From: Poecilobothrus nobilitatus
Lineage: Eukaryota > Arthropoda > Insecta > Diptera > Dolichopodidae
NCBI GenBank assembly: GCA_947095535.1
Contig: OX352773.1
Coordinates: 103,369,948-103,433,947 of the forward strand
Length of the DNA stretch: 64,000 nucleotides
Direction of reading: 5' to 3'
Part shown: positions 10,401-18,679 of the stretch, one piece after another
Position numbering within the stretch: the first letter of the stretch is position 1
Layout: every line of letters begins with the position of its first letter
Notes under the pieces: generated by a model
What the model saw: only the letters and a program-made list of their open reading frames with translations
Databases searched by the model: none
What the model was told of the DNA's origin: nothing
Made by a program: the position numbers and the translations under genes

Positions 10401-13400
10401 GAGATTTTGTAGGACAGGATTTTATATATGTTTTTAAGACAGATGTTTAGATTTTAGTATGATCTGCAAAACTACGAAGTATGGAATAACATGAAGATAG
10501 AGGTATGGCATAGTTGAAAACTATTGAGAATAAACCTAAAGGATCGTAAAATATGACTGTTTTAGACCTAATTATACCTTATCAAATCACGAGTTTGCAA
10601 CAAAAGTTGTGGAAATTATCTAAATAAACTTATTACGAGAAGGTGAAAAATATGATGATAATCAATTCACGCTATCTACAAAATTTTATTACCTTTACTT
10701 TCAATGATTATTTTAAGAGATTATTATTATTGCCTTAATAAATATGATATTCATTAGGTTTTTGAATCCCATTGCTATAATAATGTCTGAGACGAATTAC
10801 TCGGTTAGATTGGTTACGATCTATCTTTCAGTTTTAAAACCATTTTATTCTATTGGGATGAAAGGTTTATAATAATCAACACAATATTTATGAATAATAC
10901 TTTAAAATAATTTGGAAGCTTTAGCAGTAGGTTTATAATTATTTACTTACGCATCGCTTCAGCAAAAAGGTTTGTGAAAAGAGAGACTCCGCAAGGAGGA
11001 GTGCTATCTCACCTTCTTTGGAATATGGTGGTAAATAAACTGCTTAAAATCCTGGAAAAGGCGGGCTGCACAACAATTGTCTATGCGGACGATGTTGCTG
11101 TCGTGGTCAGTGGCAAGTTCTCTGGCAGTCTTAGGGACGTTTTGCAACTTGCACTAAATAAAATCACAACGTGGGCTACAGACTGTGGACTGTCAGTAAA
11201 ACCACAGAAAACAGAACTGGTCCTTTTTACAAGAAAATACAAAATTCCTAAAATAAAGCCGCCTTCGTTTAATGGGTCCACTCTTGCCTTTAGCGAAACG
11301 GCGAAATTTCTCGGTCTAACTCTAGACAGGAAGTTAAGCTGGAAGGCTAACATCTCAGAAAGAGTAAAGAAGGCCTCAATAGCACTCTACTCGTGTAAAA
11401 AAGCCATTGGTAGGAAATGGAGGCTTCAGCCATACATGACTTACTGGCTATACACATCCGTAGAAAGACCCATTCTTATGTACGGGGTCCTAGTATGGTG
11501 GAAGGCGATCGATAAAGAGGTCAACCGCAAGGCAATCGCTAGGGTCCAAGAACTGCCACACTATGTATTACGGCTCTTTAATAACAACCCCTTCTGCAGC
11601 ATTAGACATCATGCTTAATCTGATGCCTGTAGAATATTATAGTAAATTTGCAGCCGCAAACACAGCTGTGAGATTAAAAGCTACATTCCAGTGGATCAAT
11701 TCACGAGCAGGTCACTCGGATATCATAAACCAATTCCAGTCCACTCCCGCATTGATGGACTACACGTCCCCCACTTACTTCTTCGGGAAATCTCATGTGA
11801 CGAGCATCCCAAGCCGTGAGAGTTGGAATTCGAGCACAGTGATGACCTTCGAAGGAGTACAATTCTACACGGATGGTTCAAAAATGAACAGTAGTGTAGC
11901 ATGCGGGGTCTTCTCAGATAATCTGAATATCAGTCATAATTTCCGATTACCAGACCATTGTAGTGTCTTCCAAGCGGAAAATATGGTAATTCAAGAAGCT
12001 TTGATTCTACTGAATAGAAGCGTTTTGACTGTGAAGCAAGTACGTATTCTGTCAGACTGTCAGAATCAACATGCACAATCTCGAAGACTGTAATAAATTG
12101 CCGAAAACTTCTTAACGAGATGGCCAGGCAGTTTAGCATTCAGCTTTGCTGGGTACCAGGTCATCGGGGTATTCCGGGAAATGAAAAAGATGATGAACTC
12201 GCAAGAAGGGCAGGACTAAGGGTACCTCTATCCACAAGCAAAACGTTATTTCGAAAGGAAATAACGAATATGGTAAATTACAAATGGTCAAACTTGACCT
12301 CGTGCAATACCACAAGATTGATATGGCCCAAAACCCCGTTTAAGACGATCCAATGATCTACTTTCTCTCAAAAGGGCAGACATTGGAATGACAATGGGTA
12401 TAATCACCGGTCATTGTCTAATAAGGAAGCATGCCAGAAGACTTGGCTTATCCGCAAACGACTATTGTAGAGCCTGCAAGAATGAAGTAGAGGAGGAAAC
12501 TACTCTCCATCTCCTTTGCACTTGCCCGACCTTGTCGGTAAGAAGGAATACCCATTTGGGGCAATATCTCTTCGACAGCCTTAGCGATCTGGCAGGTAAA
12601 AATGTGACGAGTATTCTTCATTCTGCAAAAAGCTCAAATTGGTTCTAACGAGTGGGATAGAAAAGCTTCTATGTGGTATCACAATGGACGGTCTAAGTGT
12701 GCCTTTTTGGCAGCGACCTTAACCTAACCTACTTTACGAGAAGCTGCTTTTTCAACAGTCCTAATATTAAAACTCCAAGATCTTATCTGATATGAACTAA
12801 ACATTTTGATTGGCTTTGCGAAGAATATGGCAAAGAAGTTCCTCATTCCTCAAGTCAAAGCTTACTTTTAATATTAATAAATTAATAAAATTTTATAAAC
12901 CTGTCAAATTGAAATAAAATAACAATTTCATGCTGTAAATATAATTTTTGTAAAGTTTACCGAATACAAAATTATATTTTATTTGCAAATACATAAAAAA
13001 AAGAGCAAAACAATTTTTTAACAACACATAAAAACAATTTTATACCATAACCCTGCGAAAGCCATAGAGTGTAATTACTGAAAGTCAAAATACACCAATA
13101 TTTAGATATATAAAGTTCCTGATGGAAAGCCAGAAAATCAATTTGCTTTTAATGGTGACGCTAAAAATGCCGAATTTGCAATGAAACAAGTTTTAGAAAC
13201 GCACAAGTTCTGGAAAGCTTTAATAAATAAAGAGCTTGAAAATGATGTCATACATTGGTAATTAAAATTAAAAACAAATATATATTTCTAATACATGTAT
13301 ATTTTATTTATTTAGTGCTAATGTAACACAAGAAGAATCACCATTTATTATTTCACAAGAACAAGCTAATAGTCTGCTTAGTTCTGCGTCTGATGGTGGT

Positions 13401-13514
13401 ACTCCAGAAAACATCAGTGATATGGGTAACTATTTTCAATTAAGTAAATATTTCTTTTTGATATATTTTTGTTTTCTTTTAGTTGATAAATGGCATTACA
13501 TTTATTTAAAATAA
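7268..13514 (+). CDS. Nurf-38: Soluble inorganic pyrophosphatase (split gene, N-terminus not found)
   Basis: This enzyme hydrolyses pyrophosphate to two phosphates in the cytosol and nucleus; the Drosophila orthologue is also a NURF chromatin-remodelling subunit. Five exons (7268-7433, 7492-7721, 13106-13257, 13316-13425, 13483-13514) join in one open frame of 229 codons plus a stop, each bounded by GT and AG. Visible family features are [20 protein letters not shown], the metal-binding signature DNDPIDV across the first splice junction region, DEGETDWK, and [17 protein letters not shown]. The C-terminus DKWHYIYLK matches insect forms. The 5.4 kb intron between exons two and three is packed with mobile elements. 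About 60 N-terminal residues, including the segment with a metal-binding glutamate, are not visible in the window. The gene may start upstream or may have lost that exon. Its neighbours are all transposons. Confidence 0.92.
7492..7721 (+). CDS. Nurf-38: Pyrophosphatase exon B
   Basis: The acceptor TTTGTAG ends at 7491 and the donor GTATAA starts at 7722. The split glycine codon is completed here and followed by [16 protein letters not shown], with the three signature aspartates, and later DEGETDWK. The intron between exons A and B is only 58 bases. Confidence 0.94.
7722..9041. other. First part of pyrophosphatase intron, mostly unassigned
   Basis: Apart from the short LINE fragment at 8095-8215, I see no gene. 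The first part (to about 7960) has a degraded counterpart downstream at 13970-14160, which shows that the exon B flank was duplicated together with the exon. Confidence 0.6.
8095..8215 (-). pseudogene. Short LINE C-terminal fragment
   Basis: The minus-strand translation [20 protein letters not shown] is a degraded relative of the reverse-transcriptase C-terminus better preserved at 9042-9240 ([15 protein letters not shown]). Stops and short length make it a relic. Confidence 0.5.
9259..9448 (+). mobile_element. tRNA-derived SINE, copy 1
   Basis: The 5' part resembles a tRNA gene with RNA polymerase III boxes: A box TGGCCTATTGG near 9270 and a perfect B box GGTTCGAATCC near 9324. A unique body (TTACGACATTTACA, CCTGTCCACATTTATGTGG) and an oligo-A tail follow. 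The insertion is flanked by the 10 bp direct repeat AAATCCGAGA (9249-9258 and 9449-9458), a target-site duplication made by LINE machinery. It sits inside a LINE remnant. A second copy is at 15921-16189. Confidence 0.9.
9530..9670. repeat. Copy of the TTTAGAGTTG dispersed repeat
   Basis: Two tandem half-units share AGTTTAGAGTTG, TATACGCTTTTT and CAGAATATTTA with the 1358-1525 pair. No ends or coding capacity are visible. Confidence 0.6.
10455..10960. other. Intron DNA without recognisable content
   Basis: This AT-rich DNA has no open frame or repeat that I can assign. It separates the minus-strand LINE remnant from the plus-strand RNase H LINE. Confidence 0.5.
10965..12731 (+). pseudogene. 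LINE with RNase H domain, 5' truncated, inside the intron
   Basis: The copy starts in mid-polymerase at [13 protein letters not shown] (10980). It holds the catalytic motif [10 protein letters not shown] and YGVLVWWKA. After a frameshift near 11560, an RNase H domain follows: [17 protein letters not shown], then, after a second break near 12080, [14 protein letters not shown] at about 12150. A third frameshift near 12350 leads to the C-terminal zinc motif [20 protein letters not shown]. The 3' end carries TTAACCTAACCTA and no poly-A. Polymerase plus RNase H places it in the I/LOA/R1 group of LINEs. It is inactive, and more GC-rich than the surrounding intron. Confidence 0.9.
12732..13105. other. 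Last part of the large intron
   Basis: AT-rich sequence between the 3' end of the RNase H LINE and the acceptor of exon C. I see no further feature in it. Confidence 0.5.
13106..13257 (+). CDS. Nurf-38: Pyrophosphatase exon C
   Basis: The acceptor TTTAG ends at 13105 and the donor GTAATT starts at 13258. The exon opens with [15 protein letters not shown], continuing WFK from the previous exon without a phase change, and ends after two bases of a cysteine codon. Confidence 0.92.
13316..13425 (+). CDS. Nurf-38: Pyrophosphatase exon D
   Basis: The acceptor TATTTAG ends at 13315. The exon completes the cysteine codon and reads [13 protein letters not shown] and then [12 protein letters not shown], before the donor GTAACT at 13426. 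The intron before it is 58 bases. Confidence 0.88.
13483..13514 (+). CDS. Nurf-38: Pyrophosphatase terminal exon E
   Basis: The acceptor TTCTTTTAG ends at 13482. The remaining codons read [10 protein letters not shown] and stop at 13512-13514. The same W-H-[FY]-I-x-L-K ending is known from insect pyrophosphatases, which supports this small exon. Confidence 0.85.
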
Positions 13515-13567
13515 ATAGTAGATTTTGGATTACATTTGCATCGATGAATTGCAATTATTATATTAAA
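13510..13567 (+). terminator. Candidate polyadenylation signals of the pyrophosphatase gene
   Basis: AATAAA at 13510-13515 overlaps the stop codon, and ATTAAA follows at about 13562. Either could direct cleavage in the AT-rich DNA before 13800. The choice is inference only. Confidence 0.35.
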
Positions 13568-13804
13568 TAATTTTATGTGTTAATAATTGGTCATCAATTA
13601 TTATAAATAATTGAAATGTTAATCTAAAATTAAAATTAAATATGTGTATATACAACAAAAAGGGTTTGGAAATAATTTTAAAGTTTTTATAATAGAGGTT
13701 TTAAATATTTTTTTTTAAAGTTTTAAAAATAATAATAATATAATAATAATTAATTAATAATTTATTTTTAATAACTAATTATAAATAATAATAATCCTCT
13801 TAAT

Positions 13805-14160
13805 TAACTTCGTTTTTGTTGCTGTTTTCGTCATCATGTGAAATTGTGGAACTTTGCTCCAGGCTTGGGAAATCATGACAATAAATGGTCCGCTAGCTGA
13901 CCAATTATGACGTCAAAGAAAATTTTTGACGATTTTATTAAGAGTAACTGTTAAATAATGAAAAGTTAATTTCTCTGTTTGGCTATAGAGAATGATTGCA
14001 TTCTTTAACTCCTATCTCTATTAGCTTCAAAAAATAATTCATTTTTTATTTAGTTTAAGTGAAGTTATTGACATAAAAAGTAGTAGTTCTTTCCAATCTA
14101 TAGTTTTTCTTATACTAAATTTTGATTTATTTCATCTATGGCTCTATAGGTTTTGAAGTG
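13805..14160 (+). pseudogene. Degraded partial duplicate of the pyrophosphatase gene
   Basis: AACTTCGTTTTTGTTGCTG and CATCATG near 13806-13838 match the middle of exon A (AACTTCGTTTTGTTGCTAAC). At CAGGCTTGGG the copy jumps straight into exon B material (AATCATGACAATAAAT, then TTTTATTAAGAGTAACTGTT against TTTATTAAGAGCAACTGTT). Downstream, TTTTTTATTTAGTT and ATGGCTCTATAGGT match the intron that follows exon B. Because intron sequence is included, this arose by DNA duplication and not by retrocopying. It has an internal deletion across the small intron and many frame-destroying changes. Confidence 0.8.
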
Positions 14161-14184
14161 TATTATTAACATGAACCTAAAATC

Positions 14185-14880
14185 CGTAATGAAAATAAAA
14201 CAATCTTGGATTATGAGAAAATCAAATTAGACAGTTTTTACTCAACCCTAGATCAGTATGATCAGTTTGATCATTTTTTCACCAATTTACAAGAAATTAT
14301 CTTAAAGAACACTAAAACAATCACAGACATTAAAACAATCAAAAAAACAAAAAAAAATGAATGTGAAAAGAGATTTTAGACAAAATAAAAATAAACTCGA
14401 CTTATAAATACTCGAGTAAGTAAATAAAGAATACTCGAATTCTTGAATTATATAGGAAAATGAGGCATGAAGTCAGCCAATGGATTAAGTAAGCTAAAAA
14501 TATGTATTTTTAAAAAGCCATCAACTCTGGGATAAAAAGTCCCAAAAACTTGGGGAATTTTTATAATAAAATAATTTATAATCAAATTCATTTATTAACT
14601 CCCACCAATTCAAAAATAAAATTGTTAGCAACGAGAACAGCATAGCAAACATAATGAACTCTTTCTTTATCAGTGTTACAAATGAAATAAATATTTGCCC
14701 TCTTCCAGTAGTGTATGCTCTAGTGTATGCACCCATATAGTACAAGGTGAAATATCTATAATAGTTTTATTCTAAATAAAACAAATGACGAAGAGGTTAA
14801 AGAAATATTGCAGAATTAAAAACATCGGCAGCAACAGGCCATGACAACAATCCCACAATAATAACCACTAGCTTGAACTG
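14185..14880 (+). pseudogene. LINE linker fragment with start of polymerase
   Basis: Degraded plus-strand translation shows the region between endonuclease and polymerase: LYRKMRHEVSQWIK near 14450, then NSIANIMNSFFISVTNEI near 14640. Near 14830 follows ATGHDN, the opening motif of a LINE polymerase. Stops are frequent. It ends abruptly where an ORF1-like fragment begins. Confidence 0.65.
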
Positions 14881-15640
14881 ACTGGTATTGATGAAATGCC
14901 AGACGAATCTGCAGACAATATTGCTAAAACAATAACTAGTAAATTGGGAATTGATGGGAAAGGTAATGATGTAATACGTATACAGACTAAAAAACGCTCA
15001 AATAATTCTGGTGAACCTTCATTATTCAATTCAATAATGCTTATAAACGCTTATAAATAAAATCATCAAAAAAAAAAGATCATGGCAAAATACTTACATC
15101 CTACTTCAGCCTACGATACAAAAAAACTAGAGATCTAAAAAGAAGCATTAAAAAATGGATAAAAAAATGGCATGGATAAAAGCGGGTAAACTATATATTA
15201 GAAAGACAGGAACAAGCAAAATTATCAGAGTATTAACTGAAACAAATTTAAAAGTAATTAATGAAAACTTTATTTTACCAATTAATAACCATTTAAACAA
15301 CACTTGTGATTACGCTTGACAAGTAGTCTAAAAAATATAATTGAAGAGATGTACCTTTTATTGAGTGGATTAAAATCTGAAATACACTTAGCTTTACTGA
15401 AAGCTGACTGGATGAATTTGAAACTGTTTTCACATTTTGAAAATGCCTTTTCATGCAGGAAAACACGTAAAGGTAGAGGAGTAGGTATACTTATTCACAA
15501 CACTTTAACCTATGAAATACAAGAAAATGATTGTGATGAATATAATAGTATAATAAATATTTTGGTTAACTTCAATAAAAAACTATTAACATCACCACAA
15601 TATACAAGACCACCTGAAAAAAATAGAATTAATTCATAAA
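14880..15640 (+). pseudogene. LINE ORF1 C-terminus and endonuclease fragment
   Basis: Positions 14880-15290 match the second half of a LINE ORF1: ITGIDEMPDESADNIAK, RYKKTRDLK, and KMAWIKAGKLYIRKTG. The last block resembles the FP25-type domain found in many insect LINE ORF1 proteins. Positions 15316-15639 then give a fragment of the endonuclease N-terminal region with SCRKTRKGRGVGILIHN. The better preserved relative at 17640-20180 has the same order, so this is a shortened second copy of that family. Confidence 0.7.
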
Positions 15641-15784
15641 TTCGTTGAGGTGTTAAAAAATGTTAAATATTCTTTGAGTTGTTTTACTTAAAATTTTTCT
15701 CAGTGTATTAACATTTTATTTCATTAGGAAAAGGTCCCATTTCTATGTATACAATATTTGTACACATGTATATATCATTCTTAT

Positions 15785-15835
15785 AACAGGTACCAGGTAA
15801 CAGGTTATGCCAGGTAACAGGTGTGCCAGATAACA
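15785..15835. repeat. Short CCAGGTAACAGGT tandem repeat
   Basis: Three imperfect copies of a unit around CCAGGTAACAGGT lie just upstream of the second SINE. Confidence 0.6.
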
Positions 15836-15920
15836 GCTTATGATTCGTAAAAATTTTAATTTAGAATTTTGAAGAAAGAATTTGCAGTTAAAGTAATTAT
15901 AGAAAATAAATTATATTTCT

Positions 15921-16189
15921 GGGCCTTGGTGGTCTAGTGGGTAAGAGCGTATAAAATATACTGTAAAGACCGAGGGAGTGTAAGTTCGAACCCAACACAA
16001 GTCGTAAGATTCGTAAGTAAGTATCGTCGTAAGTATTCCCCGTTACGACATTTACACCGACGTCTGAAGAGGAAAGGCTGTGTAATATCTTGTCCACACT
16101 TAGAAATATATTATTTTATATTTCTAAATGTGGAATATTATTTTATATATATTATTTCCTGTCCATAGAAATACATTAAAAAAAAAATA
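15921..16189 (+). mobile_element. tRNA-derived SINE, copy 2
   Basis: This is the same family as copy 1 at 9259. A box TGGTCTAGTGG and B box AGTTCGAACCC are present, followed by the same GTTACGACATTTACA and GCTGTGTAAT body. The 3' half has an internal partial duplication: CTTGTCCACACTTAGAAAT is repeated as TTTCTAAATGTGG and CCTGTCCATAGAAAT. The tail is oligo-A. The flanking 9 bp TATATTTCT (15912-15920 and 16190-16198) is a target-site duplication. Confidence 0.88.
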
Positions 16190-16399
16190 TATATTTCTTC
16201 GTGGTTATTTTTAATATTGTATTAGGAAACAAATAGAATTTAAAGTGTTCTTTTAATAAAATTATTGAACAAAAATTAAATATCCACGTATTCAGTTTTA
16301 TTCTAAGATACATAGAGAATTTAAATTAGATAAAAATAAAAAAAGTAAGCTCAGTTACGTTATAAGCGTGTGAATTACGAACAGTATTTTTTTTTAAAT

Positions 16400-16760
16400 A
16401 AAAGCTTTTTTTTTATACAAAACACTTGCTTGATCTCGTTCTTAAATATTCGAGAAGTCGTAAAACTAACATTCACTTATTGCAACAGCTTTTTTATGGA
16501 TTTAGTAAAGATCCTGAGGGCAGTATATCCATACATATTTCAAAATTACAAAAAATCGTGCAGCAGTTAAAGGATTTGCGCGACGACATCTCTGAAAGCA
16601 TGGTAATAACTAAAATTCTTTTGATCATACCTTCAGAATACAGTCATTTTTATACATCGTGGGAATCAACAGTTTCAAGTGAGCAATCACTTGAATTGCA
16701 AAAAGCAATTTACCATCAAGATTGTTAAAGGAGGAATCTAGAAACAAAACAAAAAATTAA
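16400..16760 (+). pseudogene. Ty1/copia gag fragment
   Basis: The open frame at 16426-16728 reads ISIHISKLQKIVQQLKDL, SESMVITKILLIIPSEY and TSWEST. This is the capsid-like (UBN2) region of copia-type gag, which packages the element RNA. The N-terminus and zinc knuckle are not preserved. The copy is cut downstream by a 0.5 kb inverted-repeat element, after which the next part of the same retrotransposon follows. Confidence 0.75.
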
Positions 16761-16799
16761 GCTGCAAATGATAGTAATGCTCCTGTTATAAAATTATAA

Positions 16800-17310
16800 T
16801 CATGTCTATTCCACTAAACGTTACTATCGGAATTGTCCACTGTATGTCAAAAATTGGTATTCTGCTAAACGCCACGCGATGATGTGTCCGCAGTTTTGCT
16901 GAATACGTTTTTGTGTATTCTGGTAAACGCGATGTCAAGTTTTCCATACATTTCAGAAATATTTCTCCGCAATTGTTGAGTCGCGGGAAAAATAATAAAA
17001 TGTAAGTTAAATATAAAATTTAATAAAAACTAAATTTTAATAATAAATATAATAAATTTGAGTAATCTCTCAAAATTCTTCTTTTTCTTTTTATATTTTT
17101 TTTTGCAGTTTCATTTTCTGCAGCGAAAAAAAACCCAAACCTATCCATTTTTACGAATTAAAAATAACCCAATTTATAAACTGTCAAAATTAGTTGTTTA
17201 GCTCAGGCAATTCAGCGCGGACCAAATAAAATTTTCGCGTTTAGCTGAACATAATTTTTCTCCGTAGCTGCGTGGCGTACACGTTCCGCCGTTTAGTGGA
17301 ATAGACATGA
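16800..17310. mobile_element. 0.5 kb MITE with perfect 21 bp terminal inverted repeats
   Basis: The ends 16800-16820 and 17290-17310 are exact reverse complements over 21 bases, starting TCATGTCTATT. ATAA flanks both sides (16796-16799 and 17311-17314), a likely 4 bp target duplication. Inside each end the hexamer TAAACG or its complement recurs several times (CACTAAACG, GCTAAACG, GGTAAACG; CGTTTAGC, CGTTTAGT), like subterminal transposase binding sites. There is no coding capacity, so it is a non-autonomous DNA transposon. It splits a copia remnant. The superfamily is not assigned. Confidence 0.85.
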
Positions 17311-17600
17311 ATAAGAATAAAAATGTGTTTGAAAAGAAAAATGAAAAAGTTTTTGTTCACCAATGCATGTTCCCATAGGAAATGGTGGCATCATTATGGG
17401 TTATCGCCGTGGTGATATAAATATGTTAGTTTTCAATAATATAAAATGGGTGAATAAACATTTATCTAATGTGGTTTATGTTCCAGATTTAAAATTGAAC
17501 CTTTTTGTACAAAATCGTGTTTGGACAAAGGTCTTTAATTTTCTTCTGATAATACGAAGTGCGAATCGAATGATAATTGAGTTACAGTTGCAGTTGGTAT
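17311..17600 (+). pseudogene. Ty1/copia pol fragment (between protease and integrase)
   Basis: The frame from 17363 reads GNGGIIMGYRRGDINMLVF and LSNVVYVPDLKLNLF. This is the conserved stretch between protease and integrase in copia polyproteins. It continues the gag fragment at 16400-16760 across the MITE. No downstream integrase follows. Confidence 0.7.
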
Positions 17601-17639
17601 AAGTAAAAATCGTCTCACGAAAATAATGTTTAAAATTCT

Positions 17640-18640
17640 TACAACTGAAAAGATACAGGCAAATAAGAAATGTCAAAAATGTCAAACTAAGTCGTAAAAA
17701 GTGCATTAAAAATATCAATTTAAAGAAGGATAATGTTATACAATGCGATGGAGAGTGCATAAAATGGTTTCGCGACAAATGTACTGGTCTGGTAAATGAA
17801 AATTTAAACATTCTTTATGAAAAGAGAAATTTTGGTTGTGTCCAACTTCCAAAATAAAGCGAAATAATCGAAAATCTTTAGGAGAAAACGGGCCTAACAA
17901 CTCATCAGTGATAGCTGGAAATACATCTCTCATCCAAAGCAATGCATCAATAATATATAGATAAATTAGATGAAATACTACAAAAGCAAGCTTTGGAAAA
18001 CAAAAAACTTGATGAGCTACAAATTGAGGTTAGAGAATTCAGGGAAGCCTTGAATTCTTTAGTAGATGATAACTTAGAGTTTCAAAACGCTAACACTCAC
18101 CCGAAAAATGAAATAGAGAACATGAATTTGGAAATCCAACAAATAAAGCAACAAAATCTTGCAAGATTCGTGGTAGTATCTGAGGTTGGTAGTATTCCAG
18201 AAATAGATCCAATAGATTCTGTTTCTAAAATTGTTAATAATTTGAAGGCTTCGCTTGAACCAGCTGATGTGGAGCAGGCATTCGTAACAAAAAGCTTTTC
18301 AAAAAATTCCGATAAGACTTCTAAAATTAAAGTAAAATTTAAAAATTAGGTAGTTAAAAATAAAATTATGGCGGCAAAGATTGTGACATTGGAGTTTAAA
18401 GAAATATTTCCAAACTCGGTCAAAGCCAAAAACTATATTTATAAATGAACACTTAACCCCTTACTTTAGTTTACTATACAAAAAAACGAGAGATGTCAAA
18501 AAGAAAAAACTTATAAAACTCGCATGGGTGAAGGAAGGTAAAGTTTTTGTGAGAAAAGAAAACACCAAACCAATACAAATACTACGAGAAAAAAACTTAG
18601 AAATATTTAATGATTTACAACAACGAAATTGATCTCCAAA
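17640..18640 (+). pseudogene. LINE ORF1 with PHD-like finger, coiled coil and FP25-type domain
   Basis: The N-terminus (17665-17800) has a cysteine-rich pattern with VIQCDGECIKWFRDKCTGL, like the PHD-type fingers of some LINE ORF1 proteins. Positions 17993-18349 encode a charged, probably coiled-coil stretch (KLDELQIEVREFREALNSLV) and then a conserved motif around VSEVGSIPEIDPID. Positions 18480-18635 give KKTRDVKKKKLIKLAWVKEG and KVFVRKENTKP, an FP25-like C-terminal domain. Frameshifts separate the parts. ORF1 proteins bind element RNA in the ribonucleoprotein. It is followed at once by the ORF2 remnant. Confidence 0.72.
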
Positions 18641-18679
18641 CTTTACCTATATTTGCCTTATAAAAAATATCTCAAATAT

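Larger units (their letters stand above)
9042..10450 (-). pseudogene. Minus-strand LINE remnant inside the pyrophosphatase intron
   Basis: Read from high to low coordinates, 10450-10240 encodes the linker before the polymerase ([20 protein letters not shown]). Positions 9990-9830 encode the start of the polymerase: [14 protein letters not shown] followed by [15 protein letters not shown]. Positions 9240-9042 encode the C-terminal [11 protein letters not shown] and [14 protein letters not shown]. The catalytic palm is missing. A SINE is inserted at 9259-9448 and a dispersed repeat occupies 9530-9670. The motif order suggests a Jockey or CR1-type LINE. All parts are on the minus strand, opposite to the host gene. 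Confidence 0.75.
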
